64,000 nucleotides of DNA. Origin: JAVKBW01 sp040222995. GTDB lineage: Bacteria; Pseudomonadota; Alphaproteobacteria; UBA8366; Aestuariispiraceae. Location of the stretch: positions 124,001-188,000 of the forward strand of contig JAVKBW010000082.1 in assembly GCA_040222995.1 (NCBI GenBank). The letters are read 5' to 3'. Position 1 is the first letter of the stretch. Every line of letters starts with the position of its first letter. The notes under the pieces were generated by a model. The model did no database searches, was not told the origin of the DNA, and worked only from the letters and a program-made list of their open reading frames with translations. The position numbers and the translations under genes were made by a program. Of this stretch, positions 42,467 through 51,419 are shown piece by piece.

Positions 42467-42482
42467 GGCAATCAGCGTGCCA
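42467..42482 (-). promoter_or_regulatory. Sigma-54 promoter of flgF-flgG-flgA-flgH
   Basis: Minus strand reads TGGCACGCTGATTGCC, a full match to TGGCACG-N4-TTGC with GG-N10-GC spacing. Predicted start near 42456. Confidence 0.88.
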
Positions 42483-42654
42483 GTCTTGAAATATCAATAA
42501 AAACAGATAGTTATATCGTGAGCGCCAAGGGCGAATACAGTCAGGTCGGAATCAATGGCCCTGCGGAAGAGGCATTTATTTCCGGTTGCAGGGACGTTTC
42601 CTGCCTGTCAGGGGGATGCATTGAAACGGAACGACCGCGAATATTTGAAAGAAG

Positions 42655-42672
42655 TTACGAAGATTTACGAAG
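42655..42672 (+). repeat. 8-bp direct repeat with 10-bp period upstream of fliL
   Basis: TTACGAAG-AT-TTACGAAG, exactly one helical turn apart, about 170 bp before fliL. A candidate response-regulator site for the fliL-fliM-motB operon. Confidence 0.5.
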
Positions 42673-42839
42673 TCTTTGATCCATTTGTGAAATTGTAGTA
42701 AAACCCAAGAATTCAGCGGCTCAAGCTCTGGCAATCGTCGTCTGTTCACCATGGTGTATTCCGATCCGGACGGGGTCGATTCTGAACAGAAGCCAGACGG
42801 CGACGCCGATCAGACGGCCCGGGCTGACAAGGAAGCGTG

Positions 42840-43367
42840 ATGAGTGACGAGACCGAAGGCGTCGAAGAAGACGAAGAAGGCGGCAAGAAAAAGACCGGCG
42901 GTAAAAAGCTGATCATTTTCATTCTGCTGCCGATCCTCATTCTCGGCGGCGCCGGGGCCGGCCTGTTCTTCAGCGGCATGCTGGATTCGTTGCTCGGCAA
43001 AGAAGAAGAAATGACCGAGGGCGGCGAACACGGCGCGCCGGGGGAAGACGTCGCCGCCGTGCCGGGCACCTATCTCGAAGTGCCGGAAATGCTGGTGTCC
43101 TTGCGTACATCCGGCCAGAAGCAGAAGATACTGAAGCTGCGGATCAATCTGGAGCTTAACAACCCGGCCGACGAAGCGGTGATCAACAGTTTCATGCCGA
43201 AAATCGTCGATAATTTTCAGGTTTTCCTGCGCGAATTGCGGGTCGAGGAACTTGAAGGCAGCCAGGGCCTGTACCGGGTTAAGGAAGAAATGCTGGCCCG
43301 GGTGAATACCGCCGTGCATCCGGTCAAGGTCAAGGACGTATTGATAGGAGACCTGCTGATCCAGTAG
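42840..43367 (+). CDS. fliL: FliL, stator-associated membrane protein
   Basis: 175 residues. Short charged cytoplasmic N-terminus, one membrane segment (about 23-46), then a periplasmic FliL domain (about 80-175) with LEVPEMLVSLRT, FMPKIVDNFQVFLREL and VKDVLIGDLLIQ. FliL rings surround the stator and raise torque. Start at the ATG at 42840 with AAGGAAG just upstream; a GTG at 42837 is in frame. Confidence 0.92.
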   Translation: MSDETEGVEEDEEGGKKKTGGKKLIIFILLPILILGGAGAGLFFSGMLDSLLGKEEEMTEGGEHGAPGEDVAAVPGTYLEVPEMLVSLRTSGQKQKILKLRINLELNNPADEAVINSFMPKIVDNFQVFLRELRVEELEGSQGLYRVKEEMLARVNTAVHPVKVKDVLIGDLLIQ

Positions 43368-43510
43368 TCCCGCGATACAACCGGTTCGGAATCGGGCATG
43401 TTTCCTGCATCCCGGCCCTGCATGGCAGGCGGCCCGGCCGACGCAAAGGCGCGGCAGAGGCGTGACATGAACCCAGAGGGCCGGACAAACGGATTTAAGG
43501 CGCGAACATC

Positions 43511-44593
43511 ATGAGTGACGAAGAAGACATCGCAAAAACCATGGAGAACGAGGCGGATGGCGACCTCGACAGCGATGCCGCTTTGGATGACGAATGGGGC
43601 GCGATGGCGGATGACGACGACGAGGACGGCGGCGTCACCCGGGTTCTGAACCAGGACGAAATCGACAGTCTTCTGGGTTTCCAGGAAGGCGGCGATTCCT
43701 CGGAAAACCAGTCGGGCATCGAAGCGATCATCGATTCCGGCATGGTGTCCTACGAACGCCTGCCGATGCTGGAAGTCGTCTATGACCGGCTGGTCCGGAT
43801 GATGTCGACATCGCTCAGAAACTTCACCTCCGACAACGTCGAGGTCAGCCTCGACAACATCACCTCGATCCGGTTCGGCGATTATCTGAATTCGATTCCG
43901 CTGCCGGCGATGCTGACCGTGTTCAAGGCCGAGGAATGGGACAATTACGGGCTGATCACGGTCGATTCCTCGCTGATCTATTCGATTGTCGACGTGCTGC
44001 TGGGCGGACGCCGCGGCACGGCTGCGATGCGGATCGAAGGCCGCCCGTACACGACAATCGAACGCAATCTGGTCGAACGCATGATCGCTGTCGTGCTGGC
44101 CGATCTTTCCGCCGCGTTCGACCCGCTGTCCTCGGTGACCATGCGATTCGACCGGCTGGAAACCAACCCCCGTTTCGCCACCATTGCGCGGCCGGCCAAC
44201 GCCGCCATCCTTGCGCGGCTTCGGATCGACATGGAAGACCGCGGCGGCCGTCTCGAACTGTTGCTGCCCTATGCGACGCTGGAGCCGGTTCGGGAACTGC
44301 TGCTGCAGATGTTCATGGGCGAGAAATTCGGCCGGGATTCGATCTGGGAAAACCACCTGGCGACGGAACTCTGGTTCACCGACGTGCCGATCGAGGTGGT
44401 TCTGGACGAAGTGCCGGGCAATCTGGGCGATGTGCTGCGCTGGTCGAAGGGGACGTTTTTACCGCTGACGGCGACGCCGAACTCGCCGGTGGAATTGCGT
44501 TGCGGCAACATTCCGATGTTTAATGCGACGATGGGGCAGAAAAACGGCAATATGGCCGTTCGGATCGATAGCAAGGTGGAAGCCGAACAATGA
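43511..44593 (+). CDS. fliM: FliM, flagellar C-ring switch protein
   Basis: CheY-binding rotor protein. Residues about 44-58 carry the CheY-binding-like segment VLNQDEIDSLLGF; the middle domain (about 80-260) contains SLRNFTSDNVEVSLDNI and VERMIAVVLADL; the C-terminal SpoA domain (about 280-355) ends the protein. 360 residues, with a longer acidic N-terminus than enteric FliM (334). Overlaps the next gene by 4 bp. Confidence 0.96.
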   Translation: MSDEEDIAKTMENEADGDLDSDAALDDEWGAMADDDDEDGGVTRVLNQDEIDSLLGFQEGGDSSENQSGIEAIIDSGMVSYERLPMLEVVYDRLVRMMSTSLRNFTSDNVEVSLDNITSIRFGDYLNSIPLPAMLTVFKAEEWDNYGLITVDSSLIYSIVDVLLGGRRGTAAMRIEGRPYTTIERNLVERMIAVVLADLSAAFDPLSSVTMRFDRLETNPRFATIARPANAAILARLRIDMEDRGGRLELLLPYATLEPVRELLLQMFMGEKFGRDSIWENHLATELWFTDVPIEVVLDEVPGNLGDVLRWSKGTFLPLTATPNSPVELRCGNIPMFNATMGQKNGNMAVRIDSKVEAEQ

Positions 44594-45120
44594 ACCTGCC
44601 TGACGTCTCGGTCGTTCTCGATATCGTTATCGCCGTGTTGCTGGTGGTGATGATCTATTACGCGGTGATGCTGAACCGCAGCCTGTCGACCCTGAAGAAG
44701 AGCAAGGAAGAGCTGCAGTCGCTGCTGGGCGGTTTCGAGGAATCGACGGTCAAGGCCGAAATGGCGATCAACCGGATCAAGGTGGAGGCGACCGACAATT
44801 CGGTTTCCGTGAAGGAGCTGATCAGGGAAGCGGACCGTCTTCGCGAAGACCTGCAGTTTCTGGTCGACCGGGGCGAGGGGGTTGCAGACAAGCTCGAGGG
44901 CGGTATAACCAGGAATCGTAAGGGCGCCGTTGCCGAAACGACAGCCGCGCAGGACAGGAAGCCTGCGCCGTTGCGTGCATCGAAGCCGCTGGCCTCATCT
45001 TATTCAGGCGATGCGGAAACCGGGCAGGACAGCGGGGAAAGCGGCGGCGAGGATGCCGGCAAGAAGCTGAAATCCCGATCCAAGTCGGATTTGCTGAAAG
45101 CCTTGCAGGGCATGCGCTAG
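44590..45120 (+). CDS. Small membrane-anchored coiled-coil protein of the fliL-fliM operon (DUF6468-like, PflI candidate)
   Basis: 176 residues: one N-terminal membrane segment (about 8-27), a coiled coil (about 30-100) and a low-complexity tail ending SKSDLLKALQGMR. The gene overlaps fliM by 4 bp. Single-span membrane proteins at this position are annotated DUF6468, and Caulobacter PflI, which marks the flagellated pole, is a bitopic protein from an early flagellar cluster. Equivalence to PflI is a guess from layout, not from recognisable sequence. Confidence 0.6.
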   Translation: MNLPDVSVVLDIVIAVLLVVMIYYAVMLNRSLSTLKKSKEELQSLLGGFEESTVKAEMAINRIKVEATDNSVSVKELIREADRLREDLQFLVDRGEGVADKLEGGITRNRKGAVAETTAAQDRKPAPLRASKPLASSYSGDAETGQDSGESGGEDAGKKLKSRSKSDLLKALQGMR

Positions 45121-45151
45121 GCGCCGCCCCGAAGCGTAGGAAAACAGACTG

Positions 45152-45865
45152 ATGAATGCCGGATTCAGATTATTGCCAGCCGTCATTTTCGTTGCGGTTC
45201 TGATGCTGACCGTGAAGGTCGGCTCGATTTACCAGGCGCTGAACGATCCCGACAATACGGTGGCGGAGAACCCGTTGCAGTTGACCGAAGCCCGGGCGCA
45301 GCAGGATTCCACCCAGCAACCCGAGTCGGAAGCGGTTACCGATGATTTCGAAGGGTTTGAGGATATCGACGATGCGCCGCCGGAAGGGTTCGAGCCGATT
45401 GAAGGTTTCGATGCCGACGCGGAAGGCGCATTCGACGATATCGCCTCGCTGACGCCGGGCGAAATGCGGCTGCTGCACGATCTGGCGAAGCGACGCGACC
45501 GTATTCAGACAAAGGAATCGGAGCTCGCCGAACGGGAGGCCCTGCTGCAGGCAGCCGAACAGCAATTGATGGTGCAGCAGGAAAAGCTGGAGGATATCCG
45601 GTCGGAAATCGACTCGCTGCTTGAGCGCTACGATACCGAACAGGTGGCCGAACAGGAAGAACTGCGGAAAATCTATTCGGCGATGAAACCGAAATCGGCG
45701 GCGGCGATTTTCGATGAACTCGACCTCGACACGCTGACCGGCGTGCTGCGCGGTATGTCGGCCCGGAAAATCGCGCCGATCATTGCGGCGATGAACCCGG
45801 AAAAGGCGCGCCTGCTGACCCGGGAGATGGCGGAGAAACGCGACCTGCCGGAATTGCCTCAATAA
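45152..45865 (+). CDS. MotE-like protein (MgtE N-terminal-type domain)
   Basis: 237 residues. N-terminal membrane segment (about 7-25), an acidic linker (about 55-95), a long coiled coil (about 105-170) and a C-terminal MgtE-intracellular-N-like helical domain (about 175-230: KPKSAAAIFDELDLDTLTGVLRGM, IIAAMNPEKARLLTREMA). Proteins of this type (MotE/FlbB family) occur in flagellar operons next to stator genes, and may organise the motor at the inner membrane. 31 bp after the coiled-coil gene. Confidence 0.72.
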   Translation: MNAGFRLLPAVIFVAVLMLTVKVGSIYQALNDPDNTVAENPLQLTEARAQQDSTQQPESEAVTDDFEGFEDIDDAPPEGFEPIEGFDADAEGAFDDIASLTPGEMRLLHDLAKRRDRIQTKESELAEREALLQAAEQQLMVQQEKLEDIRSEIDSLLERYDTEQVAEQEELRKIYSAMKPKSAAAIFDELDLDTLTGVLRGMSARKIAPIIAAMNPEKARLLTREMAEKRDLPELPQ

Positions 45866-45923
45866 TAGCGCATCAGGGCGACGGCGTTCTTTGATGCCAG
45901 CCGAAAACGGAACAGGAGACATT

Positions 45924-46121
45924 ATGCCGGATCGGCTGAAACACGGTCGATTCGCATTTTTCCGGGATCGTCCGGACGTTTATAACCGGGTGCCCGTTGC
46001 CGGAAGCCGTTTCCAGCCCCGTTTTTATCTGACGGCCGCTGCAATGGTACAATTGATGCAAAGCATACGTATTGTTTCGTACGGTCAGCCAACCGGGTTG
46101 TCAGGTCGCCATACGCCATGA
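45924..46121 (+). CDS. Unrecognised 65-residue small protein in the motor operon
   Basis: Not recognised. Evidence that it is real: the ribosome-binding site AGGAG lies 5 nt before its ATG, and its stop overlaps the next start by 4 bp (ATGA), so it appears translationally coupled to the MotB-like gene. The product is basic (many Arg), with a moderately hydrophobic stretch at about 35-55 (FYLTAAAMVQLMQSIRIVS), not a clear membrane segment. A leader peptide that couples ribosomes to the stator gene is an alternative. Confidence 0.5.
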   Translation: MPDRLKHGRFAFFRDRPDVYNRVPVAGSRFQPRFYLTAAAMVQLMQSIRIVSYGQPTGLSGRHTP

Positions 46122-46927
46122 GTCAGGATCGTCCTTTCCCGCATCACCGCATCCGTGAAACCGGCACGATGCTGTTTCTCAGCCTGTTTCTGTTGCTGCT
46201 GGCGTTCTTTATTCTGCTGAACGCCCTGTCGACCCTGGAGGAGGTGCGCTCGCGCGCGGTGCTGAGCTCGGTCGCCTCGACCTTCAAGACCGATGTTCTG
46301 CCCGACACCACCGCTGAAATCCTCATCTCCACGCTCGGGCCGGTGCCGCAACCCGAAGACGTGACCGAAGAACTCGAACGCCTGTGGGTGACGGCGGTTC
46401 CGGTCGCCAAAATCGAAACGCTGAAGCCGGGCCGGACCCTGCAGATGACGATGAGAAAGACGGATATCTTCGTCGGCGGCGAAGCTGCCGTGCGGGCTGA
46501 CAGGAACGATCTGATGCGCGCGACCGCCTATGCGCTTGCCGCCCGTCTGGAGGGCTTCACGGTGCAGGCGCGGATAACGCTGGGCATCGACCGGCTCGAC
46601 GATGTGCGTATCCGCGACAACCCCGCCTTCCAGGCGGCGGCCGAACAGGACGTGTCGGTCGTTAACCCGGACGATCCGGAAGCCGTGGTGGTTGCACGCC
46701 AGCAGATCGACCCGGAATACATCACGTTCCAGCGGTCGACGCTTCTGGCGCGGGCGCTGGTTGAAGGCGGCGCGCCGCCCGGCGGGCTCGCGACCGGCCT
46801 GAAAGAGGGGCTGGGCGACAGGGTGCGCGTCCGTTTCGACATTCTTCCGATCGATCAGTCTCAGGTTACCTTCGGCGAAACGCCCGAGGAAACGCCGGAT
46901 GACCCGTCGGTCGATGTGATCCGGTAG
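46118..46927 (+). CDS. MotB-like protein lacking the channel Asp
   Basis: 269 residues with MotB-like architecture: a short basic N-terminus, a single membrane helix (about 17-36) and a periplasmic domain. The helix has no Asp, so it cannot carry ions as MotB Asp32 does. The periplasmic domain resembles OmpA only faintly: GIDRL stands where GHTD is expected. Directly upstream of a canonical MotB (8 bp). Probably a structural partner or regulator of the stator; a degenerate MotB duplicate is the other reading. Confidence 0.7.
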   Translation: MSQDRPFPHHRIRETGTMLFLSLFLLLLAFFILLNALSTLEEVRSRAVLSSVASTFKTDVLPDTTAEILISTLGPVPQPEDVTEELERLWVTAVPVAKIETLKPGRTLQMTMRKTDIFVGGEAAVRADRNDLMRATAYALAARLEGFTVQARITLGIDRLDDVRIRDNPAFQAAAEQDVSVVNPDDPEAVVVARQQIDPEYITFQRSTLLARALVEGGAPPGGLATGLKEGLGDRVRVRFDILPIDQSQVTFGETPEETPDDPSVDVIR

Positions 46928-46935
46928 GGGGCGGC

Positions 46936-47775
46936 ATGGACGACGACGACCGCAACCCGTTCCTTGACGACCTCGAAGAAGAGGAAGCGGAGCTTCTGGA
47001 TGACGAGGCGATCAGGGAAGAGAAGGAGAAAACGCCTGCATTTCTGGCCGTCTATGCCGAGGATGAGCTGACGGAGGAGATCCAGAAGGACAAGATAGAG
47101 CCGTCGCCGCCCTGGCTCGTCAGCATGGGCGATGTCACAGCCCTGATGCTGACGTTTTTCGTGATGCTGTTTTCGATGTCGGAGCTGAAATCGGAAAACT
47201 ACGATGCCGTGATTTCCCTGATCAGCACCAGCACCAAGCCCAGCCGGCTTGAAAAGCCGCAACCGGTGAGCGAACTGAATGTCGATACGACGTCGGTTCT
47301 GTCTGCCCTGTCGACAGACTATCTGAACCAGATTTTCAGGAAGAAAATGGAGGCCGAACCGGCGCTCGCGGCGATGAAGGTGACCGCCTTGCCCGATCAG
47401 ATGATTATCTCTCTGCCGAGCGACAGCCTGTTCGCGCCGGGTAGCTCCGATCTGGCGTCGGGCGCGCGAGACATCATCACCGCGATGAGTAGCGTTCTGG
47501 CCCAGGTCGGTAACCAGGTAGAAGTGGTCGGCCATACCGACCCGATGCCGCCGGAGGCGGGGGCGGTTTATCCGACCAACTGGGAATTGTCGCTGGCGCG
47601 TTCGGTTACCGTGGCGAACGCGTTGACAAATGCCGGGTATCCGGGCCGCATGGTGACGCTGGGCATGGCGGATTCCCGATACAAACATCTCGACCGGGAC
47701 ATTCCGGAAGAACGCCGGTATGAATTGGCGCGTCGGGTCGACATTGTTATTCTGTCGGAAGCAGGTGGCCAATGA
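46936..47775 (+). CDS. motB: MotB, stator ion-channel and peptidoglycan-binding protein
   Basis: 279 residues. An unusually long acidic N-terminus (about 1-57) precedes the single membrane helix (about 60-82), which holds Asp66 in SMGDVTALMLTFF, the expected ion-carrying residue. The OmpA-like domain (about 140-278) has VEVVGHTDPM, NWELSLARSVTVANAL and GYPGRMVTLGMADSRY. The nearest motA is at 931-1767. Overlaps the next gene by 4 bp. Confidence 0.93.
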   Translation: MDDDDRNPFLDDLEEEEAELLDDEAIREEKEKTPAFLAVYAEDELTEEIQKDKIEPSPPWLVSMGDVTALMLTFFVMLFSMSELKSENYDAVISLISTSTKPSRLEKPQPVSELNVDTTSVLSALSTDYLNQIFRKKMEAEPALAAMKVTALPDQMIISLPSDSLFAPGSSDLASGARDIITAMSSVLAQVGNQVEVVGHTDPMPPEAGAVYPTNWELSLARSVTVANALTNAGYPGRMVTLGMADSRYKHLDRDIPEERRYELARRVDIVILSEAGGQ

Positions 47776-50700
47776 CAGGAATGCGAACTCTCAGTCGGAA
47801 TGCGACCCGGGCCGTGGCCTGCCGGGGCGTCTGGCTGTGGCTGATCGCATTCGGTCTGATGCTTGCCGGTGCCGTGCCGCCGACAGTGGCGCAGGAGCAG
47901 GTGCGCACCCGGGGCTGGTCGCATCCTGAATACGGCCGCATCGTCTTCGACTGGCAGTCCCGGGTCGGCTATACCGCAACGGCGGAAAACGGCGAAGCGG
48001 TCGTCACATTCGATGCGCCGCTGCAAACAACCCTGACGGAGGCCATCGCAAATCTGTCGGACTACGTACAGTCCGGCACGGTGTCGGACGACGGCCGGAC
48101 CGTGCGGTTCGTCATGAAAGAACCATCGCTGGTAAGTTCCTTTACCAACGAAACCTCCATCGTGGTCGATATCACGCCCAGCCCGGATGCAGAACCGGCC
48201 ACGGCCGCCGTGGAGGAAACCGCGCCGGCACCGGCTGTCGATGCGCCGCCGCTCGGCGTCAGGGTCGGCCAGCACCCGACCTATACCCGCGTCGTGTTCG
48301 ACTGGACCGAACCGGTCGACTATTCGGTATCGGAAGCGAATGGCATCGCGACAATCCGGTTTCAGAAACCCGCGGCGATAGATCCGGTCCCGGTCGGACA
48401 GGCGCTGCCGCAAGGGTTCGGACGTCCAACCAGCACCAATACGGCATCCGCAACCGTGTTCACGCTGCCGCTGCCCCCGAACAGAACGACAAAGTCGTTC
48501 CTGTCCGGCACAAAGGTTGTGGTCGATGTTGTCGAAGGCCAGCCGCCGCAAACGGCGGCGTCGGAAGAAACCGCCGTGCCGGAACCTGCTGCGGAAGAAC
48601 CGGCGGAGCCTGAGCCGGCGGCGGAAAATGTCGCGGTTGCGGAGCAGACCGAAGACGAGACGACCGAACCTGCCGCAGAGGCGGAGCCTGCCCCGCTGGA
48701 AGACGATGAGGTCGCGCTGCCGGGACCGGTGGCGCTGACCCCGCAGGACGATCAGGTTGCCGCTTCGGATGCCGAGCCCGCCGTGACAGACGATGAAACG
48801 GCCGCTGCCGGGGACGACGAAGTTCTGCCGGAAACCGGGGAGGAACCGCAGTCCGATCAGGAAGCCACCGAGGATGAACCGGCGGTCGATCCGCTGAGCG
48901 AAGAGGAACAAAAGGCGATTGCCGAAGCGGAAGAGGCCGGTACGGTTCAGTTTCTGCGCGATTCCACCGGTCAGCGGACGGAACCCGAAGGCCCGGCGCC
49001 GGTGAGTTTCTCGTTCGACTGGCCGGAAGAAGTCGGGGCCGCGGCGTTCAAGCGCGGCGATTACGTCTGGGTCGTGTTCGACCGCCGCGCGCCGATCGAT
49101 CTGACGCCGCTGCGCCAGCAGGGCGCGCCGCTGGTTGATCGTATCGAGCAACTGCCGCTCAGCGGAACCACGGTGCTTCGGATGCGCGTGGCGGATTCGG
49201 TTTATCCGTCGATGAAGCTCGAAGGCTTTACCTGGGTCGTCGATTTCCGCCAGCAGCGCGTGAAACCGCGTCAGCAGGTGGAAATCATCGCCGAAGCGAA
49301 TGCCGATACCGGGCCGCGGCTGATCTTTCCGGTAACCGCGCCCGGCGGCGTGTTCTCGATACCGGACCCGGATATCGGCGACGAATTACGGGTCGCCACG
49401 GTGCGCGATCCGGGTGTCGGCAATGACGGCGACCGTCGGTATCCGGAATTCAGGATTCTGGATTCCGCTCAGGGCGTTGCGGTTGAACGGCTGGGCGATA
49501 ACGTGCTGTTCGAGCGCAGCTTCAACGGTTTCGCCCTGTCCAGCCCGGACGGCCTGCATATTTCGGCCGTATCGCCGGAAGCGCCGGTCAGTTCCGGCCA
49601 GACCTATTCCGAAAAACGACTGTTTAATTTCGCGGAATGGAAGCACGGCGGGCCTGACGAGTTCGGTCAGGAAGAAGAAAAGCTGATGCTCGCCGTCACG
49701 GAAGTGCCGGAAGACAAGCAAATCGACGCCTGGCTCGATCTTGCGCAGTTCTATGTCGCCCATGACATGGGGGCGGAAGCGGTCGGTATTCTGAAAATTG
49801 TCGAAGGTGCGGACGCGAAGTTACTGCAGCGGCCGGAGGTAAGGGCGCTGCGTGGAGCGGCCAGTTTTCTGATCCGCGACTTCGAGGTGGCGCGTGAGGA
49901 TTTCGCCGATCCGCGCCTCGACGGGTTCGCCGAAGCCGCCCTGTGGCGGGCGGCTGTTCTGGCTGAAACCAATGAATGGCGCGATGCGGCGGAAACCTTC
50001 AAGGCGGGCGATTCCATCCTGCGGAACTATCCGTTCCCGCTGAAGGGCGAACTGGCCCTGTTGCGGGTGGAAGCCGCGCTCGCGATCCGAGACCCCAGGG
50101 CGGCCAAGGGCTGGCTCGACGATCTGGATATCGATTACGAACAGCTACGGCGCGGCGAACAGGGCGATCTGCGGTACCATCAGGGGCGGATCGCGATGGC
50201 CCGCAACGACCTCGATCTGGCGCGCGAACTGTGGGGCGGCCTGACCCGGTCCAACGATCTGAAGAACAAGGCGCGGGCTGAATTCTCGCTGATCAACCTC
50301 GACCGTCAGCAGGGAACCATCAGCGACGCGGAAGTCGTCGACCGGCTGGAAAAGCTTCGCTACCAGTGGCGTGGCGACCGGTTCGAACTGGCGGTTTTGC
50401 GGCGTCTCGGCGAGGTGTATATCGACAGCGACGACTATTTCTCCGGCCTGCAGATCTGGCGCACGGCGGTGACCTACTTCTCGAAAGATCCACTGGCCGA
50501 GGAACTGGCGCAGCAGATGACGGACCTGTTCCGGCGGCTGTATATCGAAGGCGAGGCTGACCGGATGCCGCCGCTGCGGGCTTTGGCGCTGTATGACGAG
50601 TTCCGCGAACTGACGCCGGCGGGTGCGGAAGGCGATCTGATGATCGAAAAGCTGGCCGACCGGCTGGTAAAGGTCGACCTGCTGGGCCGCGCCGCGTCAC

Positions 50701-51374
50701 TGCTGGATCATCAGGTGAAATTCCGCCTGCAGGGCGAGGAACGCGCCCGAGTGGGGGCGAAGCTGGCCTTCATTCATCTGCTGGACAACGACCCGGTCGG
50801 CGCGAAGGAAGCGCTCGCGCGCACCAATTTCCCGCAACTGGAACGTGAGCTTGAGGATGACCGGCGTCGCCTGCGCGCCAAGGCTGAACATGAACTGAAC
50901 AACGACGCCGAAGCGATCAAGCTGCTGGCCGGCGATGTCAGCGACGAGGCCGACAGCCTGCGCCAGACGATCTACCGGGATGCCGAGAACTGGACCGAGG
51001 CGGCGAAGGTGCTGCAGCGTCTTTCCGGCGACCCGCCGGGCCTGAACGGCGAAATACCCGAAGACCGCGCCCGCCATGTGGTGAACTGGGCGGTTGCGCT
51101 GAAACTCGACGGTGACGATGTGGGGCTGGCGCAGGTGCGCTCGCTGTACGGTCCGGCGATGAACCTTTCCGCTTTCCGCGATGTCTTCAATTATATCGTC
51201 GCCCCGAACGACGAAGGCGGGGCATCGCTGGAGGCCAGTCTGCGGCAACTGGCGAGCGGCGGCGGCTTCAACGCCTTCATGGAAAACTACCGCGCCAAGC
51301 TGCTGTCGCCGGTGCTGGGCAGCGACAGGGAACCCAACGTCACCACCGGCGCGTCGAACAATCAGCAGGGCTAG
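47772..51374 (+). CDS. Large periplasmic repeat protein: AMIN-like segments plus TPR
   Basis: 1200 residues, unrecognised as a whole. Signal peptide (about 17-40, cleavage near TVA-Q). Two or three AMIN-like beta segments (about 45-135, 155-250, 410-490) repeat a pattern with RIVFDW or VVFDW. A Pro/Glu/Ala-rich acidic linker spans about 256-400. From about 640 to 1180 the sequence is helical, TPR-like. The gene overlaps motB by 4 bp, so it is translated with the stator. It may be a periplasmic scaffold around the motor, comparable in place to Sinorhizobium MotC, which it does not resemble in sequence. Confidence 0.7.
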   Translation: MTGMRTLSRNATRAVACRGVWLWLIAFGLMLAGAVPPTVAQEQVRTRGWSHPEYGRIVFDWQSRVGYTATAENGEAVVTFDAPLQTTLTEAIANLSDYVQSGTVSDDGRTVRFVMKEPSLVSSFTNETSIVVDITPSPDAEPATAAVEETAPAPAVDAPPLGVRVGQHPTYTRVVFDWTEPVDYSVSEANGIATIRFQKPAAIDPVPVGQALPQGFGRPTSTNTASATVFTLPLPPNRTTKSFLSGTKVVVDVVEGQPPQTAASEETAVPEPAAEEPAEPEPAAENVAVAEQTEDETTEPAAEAEPAPLEDDEVALPGPVALTPQDDQVAASDAEPAVTDDETAAAGDDEVLPETGEEPQSDQEATEDEPAVDPLSEEEQKAIAEAEEAGTVQFLRDSTGQRTEPEGPAPVSFSFDWPEEVGAAAFKRGDYVWVVFDRRAPIDLTPLRQQGAPLVDRIEQLPLSGTTVLRMRVADSVYPSMKLEGFTWVVDFRQQRVKPRQQVEIIAEANADTGPRLIFPVTAPGGVFSIPDPDIGDELRVATVRDPGVGNDGDRRYPEFRILDSAQGVAVERLGDNVLFERSFNGFALSSPDGLHISAVSPEAPVSSGQTYSEKRLFNFAEWKHGGPDEFGQEEEKLMLAVTEVPEDKQIDAWLDLAQFYVAHDMGAEAVGILKIVEGADAKLLQRPEVRALRGAASFLIRDFEVAREDFADPRLDGFAEAALWRAAVLAETNEWRDAAETFKAGDSILRNYPFPLKGELALLRVEAALAIRDPRAAKGWLDDLDIDYEQLRRGEQGDLRYHQGRIAMARNDLDLARELWGGLTRSNDLKNKARAEFSLINLDRQQGTISDAEVVDRLEKLRYQWRGDRFELAVLRRLGEVYIDSDDYFSGLQIWRTAVTYFSKDPLAEELAQQMTDLFRRLYIEGEADRMPPLRALALYDEFRELTPAGAEGDLMIEKLADRLVKVDLLGRAASLLDHQVKFRLQGEERARVGAKLAFIHLLDNDPVGAKEALARTNFPQLERELEDDRRRLRAKAEHELNNDAEAIKLLAGDVSDEADSLRQTIYRDAENWTEAAKVLQRLSGDPPGLNGEIPEDRARHVVNWAVALKLDGDDVGLAQVRSLYGPAMNLSAFRDVFNYIVAPNDEGGASLEASLRQLASGGGFNAFMENYRAKLLSPVLGSDREPNVTTGASNNQQG

Positions 51375-51419
51375 GCACGGGCAGGCGTATTGGGCGGACT
51401 CCGAGCGTGGGTCTGCCGG

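Larger units (their letters stand above)
42353..42839. promoter_or_regulatory. 487-bp divergent region between flgF and fliL
   Basis: Holds the flgF sigma-54 promoter at 42467-42482 and, nearer fliL, the direct repeat at 42655-42672. No supportable gene. Confidence 0.5.
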
